DNA from: Antedon mediterranea
Taxonomy: Eukaryota > Echinodermata > Crinoidea > Comatulida > Antedonidae
DNA: 64,000 nucleotides
Assembly (NCBI RefSeq): GCF_964355755.1
Contig: NC_092677.1
Span: 9,322,601-9,386,600, forward strand
Reading direction: 5' to 3'
Part shown: positions 1-18,184 of the stretch, piece by piece
Layout of the letters: every line of letters begins with the position of its first letter
How positions within the stretch are numbered: position 1 is the stretch's first letter
Notes under the pieces: generated by a model
What the model was told of the DNA's origin: nothing
The model's input: only the letters and a program-made list of their open reading frames with translations
Databases searched by the model: none
Made by a program: the position numbers and the translations under genes

Positions 1-1135
1 TGTTCCACCCAGGGACCAAAATGTGTACTGTAGTTATTTTCCAGGCGAAGTTTACCGACGGTTACGTCGTGTACTGTGTCGACGTACGCTACACTACAGC
101 AAAAACGAATTATGTTAATTGTTCGTATGTTCACCAATGTTTTAATTTACAAGTAACCTTCTGTACCGTGGGGCACCTAAAATAAATATTTCATCCATTA
201 CTAAACAAAAAAACATGCCATTTTCGCTTAGCCAACATAATATTATAGCTAAGTTATTAAATTTTCAATGTCCTGTATGTCATGAATTTCTCACCACTCG
301 GAAGTCCAGATGGTACGCACGCATACACTTGGGAGGAATAAAGTTATTTCCCCGACTGAAAAAGGTCTACGCTTGCGTTTGTTAAGCCTCTGGGCCTGAT
401 GTTTCCAAAGTATAAAATGCAATTTTTTGAAGACCTGCAGCTCTAGTTTTAAACATTTTCTTAGCTCAGCCCCAACAATAAAGCTGGTCATATTTCGAAG
501 TACAAGAAGTGCATTTTCCGGGACCTAACATCTCTATTTCATATTTCATTTCTTAGCTCAGTCACAACCATGATAGGGATTTATATATTTTGTTTCATGT
601 TTTGAAGTATAATAAAGTCCAATTTCCGGGACCTCCAACTCTATTTTAATTATTAAAAATATGGATTGAAACAGTCATCGCGCATCGTTTTTTTGCACGC
701 AGTATTTTATTTATGCATTATAAAAAATGGAAAAAATTGCCACCCTAAATCTGATTAAAATGACCTCAAATAACACTAGAACGGGTTGCTTCCGGGGCTT
801 CGCCCCCCTGGACCCCCACCGGGGGCCATTGGCGGCCTCCTGGTCCCCAGCCTAGTGATGCTCGCATATCCCCCTCGTCGGGGAATGTAGCCCCCGCGTC
901 GGGAAGATCCTGGCACCACCGCTGGTTTTGGAGTGTTTTACCATGGAGATCGCTGATATAATTTTACAATTTCCCTTGTAGACGACACATGTACACGCAT
1001 ATTGCGTTATATTCATTTAACGGCGTCACACAGCAGAACCATTGAAGCGTGAATTCAACGTGGATTTTGTGAAAAGAGTGTGTGAATTTGTTTTATTGAT
1101 AAGATAGAATAGTCATATAAATCACATAAACAACA
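1..1135. other. APRT upstream region, repeat-rich
   Basis: No gene is visible. The first 180 bases resemble part of an interspersed element near 34200-34290: both contain a 'tttacaa.taacctt.tgta' core followed by 'ggcac'. Bases 397-655 hold a decayed tandem repeat. A GC-rich patch (about 785-915, 'cttcgcccccctggac') stands out in AT-rich surroundings and looks like transposon debris. The APRT promoter and 5' UTR should lie within about 900-1135, but I see no clear TATA box. Confidence 0.5.
397..655. repeat. Decayed ~100-bp tandem repeat, three units
   Basis: Three diverged units begin near 397, 496 and 596. Each runs from 'aagtataa/aagtacaa' through 'ttccgggacct' (degenerate in the first) to an 'ctctattt' segment. 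The first two also share 'ttcttagctcag'. The ORF on the minus strand here (291-491) has no recognisable domain. Confidence 0.6.
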
Positions 1136-2443
1136 ATGGAAGTCAGACTTAACAAAATAAAATCTGCAATTATGGCGTATCAAGACTATCCTAAACCAGG
1201 CATCTTATTTCGGTAATAAATATGTTATTTTTTTTGTTTATATACTACTGTAATATAATAATTTTATTAGCCACAACAATTACACCGCAGGAGTGTAAAA
1301 GTAGTAAGTAACGTAGTAGTAGTGGTAGGAAAAAAAAGAGTTAATAACAGTTAGGCTTGTTAATAATACTTTGATCCTATGACAATGAACAAAGCCGGAG
1401 ATTAAGCCTCTTGCTTAAATCGGACATTCTTCATATACCTATTCGAAAAAGAATTTTTGTATTGTATTGACGAATTATTGGTAATTTATATACGTCGATT
1501 CATAAATATACGATTTTATATTTTCCAGTGATATATTTCCAGTTCTAAGGAATGCAGAATTATTCGAAGATCTGATAGAGTTACTTGTGGAAAAAATAAA
1601 AACACAAGTTCCAGATGTAGAATTAATTGTTGGTAAATATAATATGTTATTTGTTGTACTTTGACAGAAATGTAGTACATGAAGGTTTTACAACTTTATC
1701 CAAAACAAACAAAACTGCCAATCAATCATTCCTTACTTATTGAGAATGTAACATATACATTTAAATATTATTATTACTAACTACTGTATAAAAAATTTAA
1801 ATTTTTTTTTTTTTTCTTATATTTCCACCAGGCCTTGATGCTAGAGGATTTTTGTTTGGAACGCTGATTGCACAGAAACTAAAGATTGGATTTGTACCAA
1901 TTCGCAAGAAGGGCAAGCTACCAGGAGAGTGCTGTCAGGTTTCGTACAGTTTGGAGTATGGAACGGTGAGTAGTTACTTTAAAATTGGTAAAGATTGCAC
2001 ATTGTTGGAAAAAAATTAAATAACAAATAAAAGTTACAGTTATATATGTCAACTACTTGCATTTTTTAGGATGTTCTAGAAGCTCAGAAAGATTCCATTA
2101 AAGCAGGTCAGAAAGTTGTGATTATTGATGACCTATTGGCAACCGGAGGTAAAGTGATATTTGGGGATATTTTTTTAAATTTTTATTTACATTGACTTCC
2201 TTCCCTATCACCAAATGTTAGTCAGTTTCTTGCAGCACTTTTTGTATAAGTATAAGTACTATATTGCAAAGACAAGAACTAGTAGATAATTTCATTTTTC
2301 TTTCAGGGACCATGTCTGCTGCCAGTCAGTTAGTTGATAAACTTGAAGGGAATGTGTGCTTATGTATGGTGGTGATGGAGTTGGTTGATCTGAAGGGCTC
2401 TGCAAAACTAAAACACCCATTCTTTTCACTTATACAATATTAG
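1136..2443 (+). CDS. APRT: Adenine phosphoribosyltransferase (5 exons)
   Basis: APRT makes AMP and pyrophosphate from adenine and PRPP in cytosolic purine salvage. Exons are 1136-1212, 1529-1632, 1832-1965, 2070-2148 and 2307-2443, all with GT-AG junctions; they sum to 531 bases, or 176 residues, against 180 in human. The start is the ATG in 'caacaATGG'. Recognisable segments are [15 protein letters not shown] near the N-terminus, [10 protein letters not shown] at the start of exon 3, and the PRPP-binding motif [13 protein letters not shown] at about residues 121-133, split by the last intron. The stop is TAG at 2441-2443. APRT converges on NEDD8, whose 3' end lies 1.1 kb away. No frameshift or missing key residue is seen. 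Confidence 0.96.
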
Positions 2444-2470
2444 CTTCTTTTGTTAAAATAATAGTAGTAC

Positions 2471-2476
2471 AATAAA
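2471..2476 (+). terminator. APRT poly(A) signal
   Basis: AATAAA lies 28 bases after the APRT stop, in 'gtacAATAAAtgag'. The 3' UTR would be very short. Confidence 0.6.
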
Positions 2477-2571
2477 TGAGTTTGTACTTAGGGACCGAAT
2501 TTTATTTTATTATAATGTAAAATCTAAGGTTCTTTTCCATCTTTTCTATGCAAAGCAGCAAACAAAGTAAC

Positions 2572-2698
2572 CTCTGTCTACACCGTTATGTGACAAAATA
2601 ATGTGATATACCCATATATGGACATGATGTCATATCACCACCATATTTGGGCACGTCACACTTTTTTGTCAAACTAGTTTGATAGTGTACACAGAGCT
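2572..2698. mobile_element. Hairpin MITE family A, copy 1
   Basis: The ends are 'ctctgtctacac' and 'tgtacacagagct'. The middle contains CCATATATGG and CCATATTTGG. It lies between APRT and NEDD8, in the only gene-free stretch there (2444-3543), which otherwise shows nothing I recognise. Confidence 0.8.
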
Positions 2699-3543
2699 GA
2701 ATTGTGAATGCTTACAATAATAGTGAAATAAAATTTAAAATACAAATTAACATTTTATATTTTATTGATTACAAAATTTACAGTTTGACAACTCAACTAA
2801 ATAATAAAGAAATCTGGATAATTTTTCTAACCCATTACAATAGTCATTGTTAAATGTTAAAATTATAGTGACTGAAATAAGGTTGGAAAATATGAAGCCA
2901 TTTTTGACTAGTTTTATGGATTTAAATAATGGTTTCTGGGTAAAGGTAAAATGAATACAGTAAAACTTTCTGAGTTGATCATGAGATACAAATTGAAACT
3001 AATTGATACTTACATTTCCCAATGCTATCTATATTTAAAAATAGCGGTTATATTTGTTCAGCTTATTATAAAACTGCAAATAATATTTTGTTGTTAACTT
3101 TAGTTAGCACTATTTCAGATCACATATTTCACTACTGTAACTTTGTATTAGACAAATCGTATGGTTACCACAAAGAAGCATATGCATTATTATAGTGTGT
3201 TAACTTGAAAATAGAGTATTTATCTATTTTCATTAATTTATTCCAATCTCCCTTTATTTTCATGCAGACAAGTGATTTGGTAGTCGGGTCTTCTATTTCC
3301 TAGTATTCAAGTGTAACAGGTAGCTACCATGATGCAATGTAATTCAAAACTGATGTACCACAATCAATTAGATTGATATATGGCTTTAGAAGAGGTGCAT
3401 ATTTATACAGGCAAAACGGATCTGTATTATGAATCCAGTCCATTGACTCGAAGCATTTAGGGAGCCCATCCCTAATATTATAATTAACCAGTGAACTGGT
3501 GAGTTTTTGCTGGACACCTTGCTACTGTACATTAGCATAAGTA

Positions 3544-5798
3544 TCAATGGTTGCCTCCTCGAAGCGCTAGCACCAAATGCAACACAGATCCTCCCTGTAC
3601 TTTGTAGTCTGAAGCAGTTCTATCATCATTCCTAATAATAATAATATATAGATAAATTTATATAGCGCAAATAAATGATGTCTCTATTCACTCAACAATA
3701 AAGAGAAAGAGTGGAAAACCAAAGGAAAAGAACAAAAACACTAAGCTAGCACCCAAACCGGAGTATGGTGTGATACACCATCACCGCTAACTGGGGAACA
3801 GTGTGTAAGTACCCCAGTTAGCATTGGTTAAGTCTTGATGTTTTCAGGGATTCAGTGCTGCCTAGTCAGAAAACAACAGGCAAGAAAGGTAAACAAAAGC
3901 AAAAAAAAAAAAAAAAATATTACAGCGAGGCGAACAAACAATACAAAACAAAGAAATTGAAGATTAAAGATGTATTGTTTCCCAAAAACATTAAAAACTA
4001 TGATTAATTAAAATGATTTCACTTATAAAATGACAAAATAAATGGCAAAAACCCAATGGCTGGCAGCCAATTCTTTGCATTAAAATTACACTTTTTTTTA
4101 GGAAAATACATTTCTTTTTTATCCAATTTTACCAAAAATTGGATAAGTATGCAACAATATTCAACAAAAAATGTTTTTCAGGGGACAAATACATCTTTAA
4201 ACTTTGGCTGTTAGGATAACCATGAAATATAACAATCCTTTTAAAATTGTATCCAGGATTTTTTAGGGTTGACAAGAGACATTTGTGAGTAGATAACAGC
4301 TGTCAAGTGAGTCCTGATTGGTCGGTTAAAGAAGCTTTCACATTTACTTTACTTTTTTGTAGTAAAGTAATAACAATAACACCGTCTAGTTAGCAGAGTG
4401 ATGGGGTTTTTTAAAGCCTCATTTTCATTATTTTTAGTTCAGATAATTATAAATCTAGCGATTTTTACAGTATCAGAATGCAAGCCCACATCCACTATGT
4501 GGCTATGGTGACCCCCGACCCCAATTCTTCTGTAGTAAAAACACTTACATTTGTTTCCCACTAAAAATAAGTCTTTGTTGTTGCGGTGGAATACCTTCCT
4601 TTTCTTCTACTCTTTCTTTTATTCTGTCAACCTAAGGTCAAAGGATAGTTTTCAATTAACATTTGATATGTTATTAGGTAAGTAAAATAATTAGGGATAC
4701 AGGATGACTATTAACAAGGATAAGAGTAGCATTACATTTGAGAAAAATTACTGGGTGGTAATAACATGTATGTGCTCTGTTCAGAGGTTCCCATTTCCTA
4801 ACATCCAACATACAATGAGGGGTAGTATGTGGTGATTACAATGAAAGCAATGTTGTAATGACTTGTGTAGCATAATTGATTTATACAAATACCGCTTGGT
4901 GTGGAGATATCACTGCAGTAAAGCTCTGTCTACAAACTTTATGTGACAAAAAAAATGTGATGTTCCTATATAAGAATATGATGATGTCATGTCACTACCA
5001 TATTTAATCATATCACACTTTTTTTTGTTAAACTAGTTTGATAGTGTAGACAAAGCACACATTATCACCCTACCTTATCTGTTGGTTCAATATCAATTTC
5101 AATCTGTAAAAAAAAAATTATATAAAATTTAGATTATAAAACAAGTATTAAATTTATTTACTATACTTTTATTGTGTATTTATATTTTTACATGGCTACT
5201 AACTTGTTATGCAAAGTTGTTACTTACCTCCTTACCAGTTAGTGTCTGAAATATAAAACAAAGCAAACCTTAGTTACTATATTAGTATTAAACCTAAATG
5301 CTAAACTATTAATATTATATAATAAATTCTGTATGTAAGGTTTACTGTTTCCATACATCAAAAGGTAATAATTTCTTGTTAATAAGAGTTTAAGACTAGG
5401 CCTAGGCTATTTAAGTAGTTTATAGTAGTATAGACTATAGTATAAATAGTTGTACTAGCTAGTTTAGTAGGTAGTGACAGTATGTTAATTTACTGATTTG
5501 ATGATACATATAGTGATCATAGGAACTATTTTTAATTCAATCAATCAACAAAACGTTACTTTTCTGTAGCAATAATATTGTAGGCCTACATCATACCAGG
5601 AAGTCTGGGCCAGAGAGCCTAGGCCTAACTGTTGGTCTGCAATACAATCACTAAAACAGGACTCTAATCGGGTAAAGTTAACACCGCCGTTGTGGGCCTA
5701 GGCTGTACCTAGCATTAATTGATTTATTATTAAAACACGACAAACATATTGTTATAACGAAGATGTAAAAATTCGATTACCTTTACTTTGATCAACAT
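3544..5798 (-). CDS. NEDD8: Ubiquitin-like modifier NEDD8 (5 small exons)
   Basis: NEDD8 is a ubiquitin-like protein conjugated mainly to cullins, activating cullin-RING ubiquitin ligases. Minus-strand exons are 5781-5798 (MLIKVK), 5228-5245 (TLTGKE), 5074-5103 ([10 protein letters not shown]), 4549-4631 and 3544-3631; they total 237 bases, or 78 residues. The exons are too short to appear as long ORFs. Exon 4 reads [20 protein letters not shown] then LIFSGKQ; exon 5 ends [13 protein letters not shown]. The mature form would end at Gly76, leaving an Asn-His tail to be removed by a NEDD8 protease. Ala72 of the LALRGG end, which distinguishes NEDD8 from ubiquitin (LRLRGG), is present. All junctions are GT-AG and phases match. 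A family A MITE sits in the intron between exons 3 and 4. Confidence 0.96.
4921..5056. mobile_element. Hairpin MITE family A, copy 2
   Basis: Inverted ends are 'aagctctgtctac' and 'gtgtagacaaagc'. It lies within a NEDD8 intron, 18 bases from the exon 3 donor. Confidence 0.8.
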
Positions 5799-6252
5799 AT
5801 TGATTGTTACTGTAAAATAAAACAGTCAATTATAGTAGAATTAGGGAAACAATCCTGACAAAACTACGAATGGCTGGTTTGTGTTTTTGTGTCATCAAGC
5901 GCAGCGGGTGCGGGGAGAGTCTAGTCGCGATCCGAGAGCTAAGCTGCTAGAGCTGAGTCGAGAGAGAGAGAGAGTGATGATGATTATGAAGAAACAATTC
6001 CATTGGCCTAAATAACAGTCGTCAATTTATATTGCCCAATCGTAACAACCGTTTAGTAGAAAAATAGTTCGCGCGCACACACCGTAACCCCAGAGCCTGG
6101 AGCCAGAGTAGAGCAGCAAGCAAGAGAGAGAAGGTGAAGAATACTGTCAAAACATCTTTTTAGTTAGTCGAAACACCGAGAAAAGAGCATAGAAAGACAG
6201 CAAAGGTTTTACGCTTCTTCGGTTCCATCGCTGATACAATTTTAATGCTACA
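5799..6252. promoter_or_regulatory. Shared NEDD8/GMPR promoter region
   Basis: 454 bases separate the two divergent start codons. The stretch contains CpG-bearing segments ('gcgcagcgggtgcgggg', 'tagtcgcgatccgag', 'gttcgcgcgcac'), unusual in this AT-rich window, and a short (GA)n run near 5960. No TATA box is evident. That it drives both genes is inference from spacing and composition. Confidence 0.6.
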
Positions 6253-12955
<6,703 letters not shown>

Positions 12956-14741
12956 TATTTCAAAAATGTGTATTAAACTTGCAGTAGTTAGCCAACCTTG
13001 GAATTTAATGTGTAAAATGCTGATAAATATTACATATTACAATATTGAATATATTGTATAAAAATGTATTGTGGTGCAGTTGCAGTATATCTATTCTTAT
13101 TGATGGAAATAGGTTACTGCAGTAATTGCAGTATAAGTTACTGTAACGTGTGGGTGCAGCAGCGCTGGTGCAGTTCGTGGTATTTGTTTTGTAGAAATTA
13201 TGTATTATGGTTATTTTTGAAAGGCTGTAAAATGTTATTGGTGCTGGTGGTAGATACACTTTTGTTTTTAAATCATTCATAGAGAAATTTATTTTTGTAC
13301 CATGAATGCATGCATAAAAAAAAATAATGAAATATACTTTTACCTTGCACAAGATTACCGTGCTAAAAACAGCTGAATACTGTATGACATTTTTTGATAT
13401 AATTTCTTATTGTTAGGTGCATTTTTATTCTGTATTGTCAATCTTTGTAGTATAATTGTAGAACTTCCAACACAATCGCAGTTTCAATTGATGGGAGGGG
13501 AACCACCTAAATATGGCTGCATCAAATCAAACAATAAGATATGCCAGTTAGAAGTAGCTGCTACATTGCCCGCATGTTGTCAACGTGGGTGTTGTATTCT
13601 ATTATCATTGTATGATGATTTTTTTCCCATTATCAACATTTTATAACTGTATTCTGTAGAGGATCCAGGACTTTGAAATGGATTGGAATGGATCTGCCTA
13701 TATGCGATTTTCACAGTTAAGTACTTATTTTTACATACTCGCTAGCTCTCGAGTTGTGTAATAAACTCGATGGAGATGTGTGCGACAAAAATGATTTTTC
13801 CCCTGGAAACTTTATCAATTCAAAGGTTTAATTTTGAACAATAAAATTACCTTGATTCATTGCAAACTAAAGCATTAAATTGATTGAGTAAAAATATAAA
13901 GTGTTCCAGGTATGGTTGTTTAGTTAGTTATTATATGAATACCTGATTCATTATACAGCTACACACTTAATGCATTTATAAAGGTTTAACCATCAGAAAA
14001 CCAGACATAGACATACATAATTTCAGTATTGTAATCAAGATTCATTTATTTAAAAATCACAACATACTGTATTGGGAAATCTGTCAATATGGAAGAAGCC
14101 AGGTTTATGACCAAACAGCACTACAGTACACCAGATGGATGTATGTAGACTGAAAACAATATGCATTGCTGCAATTACGGCATTTTAAAGCTCTGTTTAC
14201 ACTATCAAACTAGTTTGACAAAAAAAAAAGTGTGATGTGCCCAAATATGGTAGTGATACGACATCATTGTGTCCATATATGGGCACATTCTTTTTGTCCT
14301 ATAAAAACTTGATAGTTTAGGACAGGGCTTTCAACAACCATGACAAATGATGATTGCATTGGTTCATTGAACTATCTCATCTTCACCTGGTACACGTTTG
14401 CTGATCCAAACACCGCTATTGGCCACCGGAAAAGAAACATTTTAAAATATCTGTCCCCATCTTGATCAACCTTTGTCTTCTATGTGTTATCTATATTTTT
14501 GTAACCACACCTCAATCACTTCTTAATGGAAACCCTCATTAAGTTATATCCAATTAGGTTCACACCAACCTGTGTAATATGTATAACTTATAAATCAATA
14601 AACATAAAGGGTGCTAGTTGAATTTTTGATTGGGACTACAAAACTAATTTTTCTATATATTGCTTAATCCTGAATTATGGATCTGCTTCTTGGGTTAAGT
14701 AAAACTCGCCAACATACAGACATAAACAATTCTGTGTAAAT
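12956..14741. other. GMPR-PSME3IP1 convergent intergenic region
   Basis: This holds the 3' UTRs of two convergent genes and one family A MITE (14188-14330). The ORFs at 13005-13352, 13064-13282 and 13410-13646 have no splice partners or recognisable domains and appear to be chance frames. Confidence 0.6.
14188..14330. mobile_element. Hairpin MITE family A, copy 4
   Basis: Ends are 'aaagctctgtttacac' and 'gacagggctt'. Both CCAAATATGG and CCATATATGG are present. Confidence 0.8.
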
Positions 14742-16509
14742 TTAACCCTCGCACTTTTTTTTCTTTATGGTGTTTGCTTTCAATTTACTTGAAGGAATTT
14801 CAAAATCTGAATCTGAACTAGAGTCTGAATCGGAGCTGTTTGAGTAAACGCCAAGTCCTGGTAAAACAGCGACATATTTTGCTACCGTTTCGCTACCATT
14901 GCTTGATATTGTGCTGGAGATTTCTGAAGAATTTGTTGTTTTACTATTTTTATTTGGAGATGATTCACTTTTATCTTCAGTATCACTCCTAGAAAATCAA
15001 ATCGTAAATTTAGTAAAAAATCATACTTTTAACTTTAATGTATATGATCCTTGTATAAGTATACTGTACTTGATTTTGTGTTAATGGGCGTTAAGTAGAC
15101 AAATGTTTCCTGGTACCTTTTCCGCTTGACTGCACCGGCTAATAATGATTGTTGAGATTTTCTGGAGGAAGATGATGATGATGCAGCAGCTTTGACAACT
15201 GGTGGTCTTTCAGTTTTTTGTTTTACATCGTCAATCAATTCAATTTCTGCTCTTGCTTTGTATGGGACAGTTAAGAATATAAGTTTTTTAGTAAATTATC
15301 GGGATACTATTGAAAAAATAGTGTCCCATTGTTGTTATTCAAGGCATAATTTAACTACATACTTATATTTATTAATTTAAATATACTAGCTTATATATAT
15401 AGTAGTACAGCCCTCTCCAGGACACACCTATTCAGGGGACACTCTCTCCTTAATAGAGGTTGTACTGTGTTAATATCAATGATCTATTAAAGGATATTCT
15501 GTATTCTTTAATTTCATTAATTTCTTCCTGCCATCGTTTATTCTCCATCTCAATTTGTCGATTTGATACTTCATCTAAAAACTCTGCCTCTTCATCCTCA
15601 AGACCCCTCACCATATTCTCTGGGAGAAAAAGTAAAATTGATGCTCACACTTAAATATATAATATTTAGGAATAAGATTAAGTTTAGAAGGGTGCAGACC
15701 ATCATCCATGAGGATAAGCTCACTCATCCTGAATTGTAAGGCATTATGTAAGCTCTGTTTACACTATCAAACTTTATGTGACATGTGATGTGCCCATATA
15801 TGGGCATGGTGTTGTCATACTGCTACCATATTTGGGCACATCTAGTTTCATAGTGTAGGCATATCTATTTTATTTTTGAAGTGGAGTTGTGGCTTGGTGG
15901 TTATGATGCTTGGCTACCACTCCTGGGTTCAAGTACCGTCACATGTCGGGATTTTTTCAAAGGACAAAATTACAACTCCACTCACAAGGTAATTGTAATA
16001 AGACTTTGTGTATATGTTTGTCTTGTGAACCTCTGAGGTTCCCTAATGATGGATCACCCTCAATAAATATGGTAAAAAAACAAATAGAGACCATGGCAAG
16101 TCAGTGTGGTGGTTATCAGTAACCACGCATTGTTTTCAAGCTCAATCGTGCAGATTGTTAGTTATTGAATAGTCAAACTATTTGAATCTTATTACTAAAT
16201 TGATGTGCTTCATCAAATTCTGCCTGTTTCTTGTCTTTTTGCTCCTGTAGCCTGTCAAACAGTGATCTTGGATCATATGCTTCTTCAGGGGCCTCTGTTT
16301 AAAAAATAATTGAGTACATTTATTTAGAAAGATTGGTAAATGAGAGAATAGGATGGATTGATTGGTATGATAAATATTTTATTATCTTTACCTAATGGTT
16401 GATCCTCAGTCCTAACTTTGTCCCATTCTTCTTGTCTTTTCTTTCTTTTTTCATCCAATTCACCTTCTGATATGAATGATTTAAATGATATTCCACTGCT
16501 GTCTGCCAT
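14742..16509 (-). CDS. PSME3IP1: PSME3-interacting protein (FAM192A/NIP30)
   Basis: The family is a nuclear protein that binds the PA28-gamma (PSME3) proteasome activator. Exons (minus): 16392-16509, 16196-16294, 15498-15619, 15117-15259, 14742-14988; 729 bases, or 242 residues (human 254). Diagnostic segments are [20 protein letters not shown] at the N-terminus, [20 protein letters not shown] in exon 2, NMVRGLDE-like [10 protein letters not shown] and EFLDEVS in exon 3, and [10 protein letters not shown] in exon 4. The C-terminus has [20 protein letters not shown], the acidic serine-rich PA28-gamma-binding segment. The ASSSSSSRK run is local low complexity. Intron 3 is a U12-type AT-AC intron; using it restores the frame exactly, whereas no GT donor fits. 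The start ATG opens exon 1 in good context. Confidence 0.94.
15260..15497 (-). other. U12-type AT-AC intron of PSME3IP1
   Basis: On the minus strand the intron starts ATATCCTTT, the minor-spliceosome 5' splice site consensus. It ends 'ccatAC', with a branch-point-like TTCTTAACT about ten bases upstream (15269-15277). Joining GAATACAGA to AAAGCAAGA keeps phase 0 and gives [14 protein letters not shown]. No GT-AG alternative preserves the frame. A family B repeat fragment (about 15408-15470) lies within. Confidence 0.9.
15408..15470. repeat. Dispersed family B fragment
   Basis: Contains 'cctattcaggggacac' and 'ccttaatagaggttgtactg', matching family B. It is inside the U12-type intron. Confidence 0.55.
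15751..15865. mobile_element. Hairpin MITE family A, copy 5 (short)
   Basis: Left end 'agctctgtttacactatc'; core CCATATATGG and CCATATTTGG; right end decayed 'tagtgtaggc'. In PSME3IP1 intron 2. Confidence 0.75.
15885..16100 (+). mobile_element. tRNA-derived SINE-like element
   Basis: The head resembles a tRNA promoter: an A-box-like 'gtggcttggtggttatg' and a B box GGTTCAAGTACC about 40 bases on. It lies in PSME3IP1 intron 2, adjacent to a MITE. The 70-residue ORF 15910-16122 is part of it, not a gene. Confidence 0.6.
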
Positions 16510-17443
16510 GTTTGTTTTTTTCTAGAAGCAGCCTGTAAATAAAAATGAATACATACAGGAAATTAGAAGTGCTGTGAAAAAAATAATCAGCTTAGCTTAA
16601 TATTATTGATAGTAGGACATGGAAAATGAATAGGCCTACAGCAGAAACTGGCTGGTTTATTACCAACACAGCAGGGGACGAAACGTCTCTAGTTAAGATT
16701 ACACAATGCCTAAGCCTGGCTCACTCTCTCTGACTCTCAGCCTAGAATCGATTGTCAGTGCCTACTGAGTGAGCCTAGCTTAAAAATAAGGATTATTTTT
16801 AGGAAAAACCCCCAGCCTCAATTATTTAAAAGCAACATATAGTTAGCGAGCCAATATATATATCTATAAAATTGTCTATTATTATCAATCTTTAAAAAAA
16901 AAAGCCTTTTATTTTACACAGTTTTCAACCATGCGAGTTTACGTTTACAAACGTCACACGTCGAGCGAGCTATGAAAAATAATATGATATAGCCCGCCCT
17001 CTTTAAATAAACTTCCTTAAATAAAAATCCTCTCTAGACTTTATGTTCTCAGTGTATGCTTAATGTAGGCCTATCCCCCCCCCCCCCCCGTGTACCCCAA
17101 CTAGACAATACATAACGCTTAGTAGATTGACAAATGACAAACATGCAGACTGGATGACCAACCGATAGACTGACTACACAACTTAATAACAGCTGACCGA
17201 TAACTGTATCATCTTCGTGACTGTTTGAAACGGTCCACCTCACATCAACCACAATGTGGTATTCATCGCCATTATCCATCATTGTCATAAATATAATCCT
17301 ATTCAAATGTTTCTATTTTATTCTTATAAATATTTGTTTCGCTTGAGCAATATTTTTTTTAAAATTCCTGATCATATTGCATACACACTACATTCTATAT
17401 GTGTATAGTATTGATAATTCCTCCGACGAAGTAAGCAGCAGCT
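16510..17443. promoter_or_regulatory. Divergent intergenic region
   Basis: 934 bases lie between the PSME3IP1 start (minus) and the next gene (plus). There is a short CpG-bearing patch near 16935-16975 ('acgtttacaaacgtcacacg'), a C11 homopolymer near 17077-17090, and otherwise AT-rich sequence. Promoters for both genes should lie here; the ORF 17049-17306 looks like chance. Confidence 0.4.
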
Positions 17444-18184
17444 ATGTCTAGATATATAATTAGAACGTCCCCGGGTGGATGGAGTCAACCAGGTCGACCA
17501 GCGACAAAGAATGTCCAAATGGCAATTGATATGGTAAGTAAATACAGACTAAATTAACTTTATATTTATCTGAACAATCGGATATTATTATAATTTCCTC
17601 ATCAACGTACTTCACAACGTACGCGTCTACGTCACACGGATTTGGAGTATTAAGCCACAGTTTTTATAGTCTATTATTAGGATATAAGTTCTTTATTTTT
17701 ATTCTATATTGATGAATCAACATTTACCTTTTACTTCTATACAGTTGAAAGGGGACTTTCAGAAAACATCAAAACAGTTTAAATTGGCTAAATTTGAAGC
17801 CAGACGGTACTGGGACCAGGAAGAATATATGGGGACTCAAAATTACTGTGTCGAGGTAGGAGGCTCCGATTATGTGTTGTCGAATCATGTAAACTCAAGT
17901 CAGAATGGCAATATATCAATATATATAGTATTCCATTAGGTTTACGGTCTGGAATTGAATATTATTTTAATACATAATTTTGTCATGGTGAAGACATTGT
18001 CAATACAAACGTCATTTTCTGTAATTTATCATCACTCAATTTAAATACAGTAATCTAATTTGTTTAATTGTAGGCCGATATCGGAGAGTGTGAGCCTCAA
18101 CTCGTGTACATTGAGTATCAGCAGAACTATAAAGGGCACGTTGCTTTGATTTCATTCCTTCGGACCTGGCCATGGATGAAGTAG
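17444..18184 (+). CDS. Unrecognised 103-residue protein (3 exons)
   Basis: I do not recognise this protein. Exons 17444-17533, 17745-17855 and 18074-18184 each hold whole codons (phase 0 introns), with clean junctions: 'atgGTAAGT', 'ctatacAG', 'gagGTAGG', 'ttgtAG'. The start is MSRYIIRTSPGGWSQPGRPA. Exon 2 is rich in Lys/Gln/Phe (LKGDFQKTSKQFKLAKFEAR, then RYWDQEEYMG). Exon 3 reads ADIGECEPQLVYIEYQQNYK and ends RTWPWMK. There is no signal peptide or membrane segment. Three phase-matched exons with good splice sites and a plausible start support a real gene. A short ciliary or mitochondrial accessory protein is possible, but that is a guess. Confidence 0.72.

Noticed and set aside
13005-13646. 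ORFs of 72-115 codons downstream of GMPR
   Set aside because: They overlap on opposite strands, have low-complexity Cys/Leu/Tyr-rich composition, no domain and no splice partners, and lie in 3' UTR or intergenic sequence.
15885-15965. A functional tRNA gene (A- and B-box-like sequences)
   Set aside because: No cloverleaf with paired acceptor stem could be drawn; it fits the head of a SINE.
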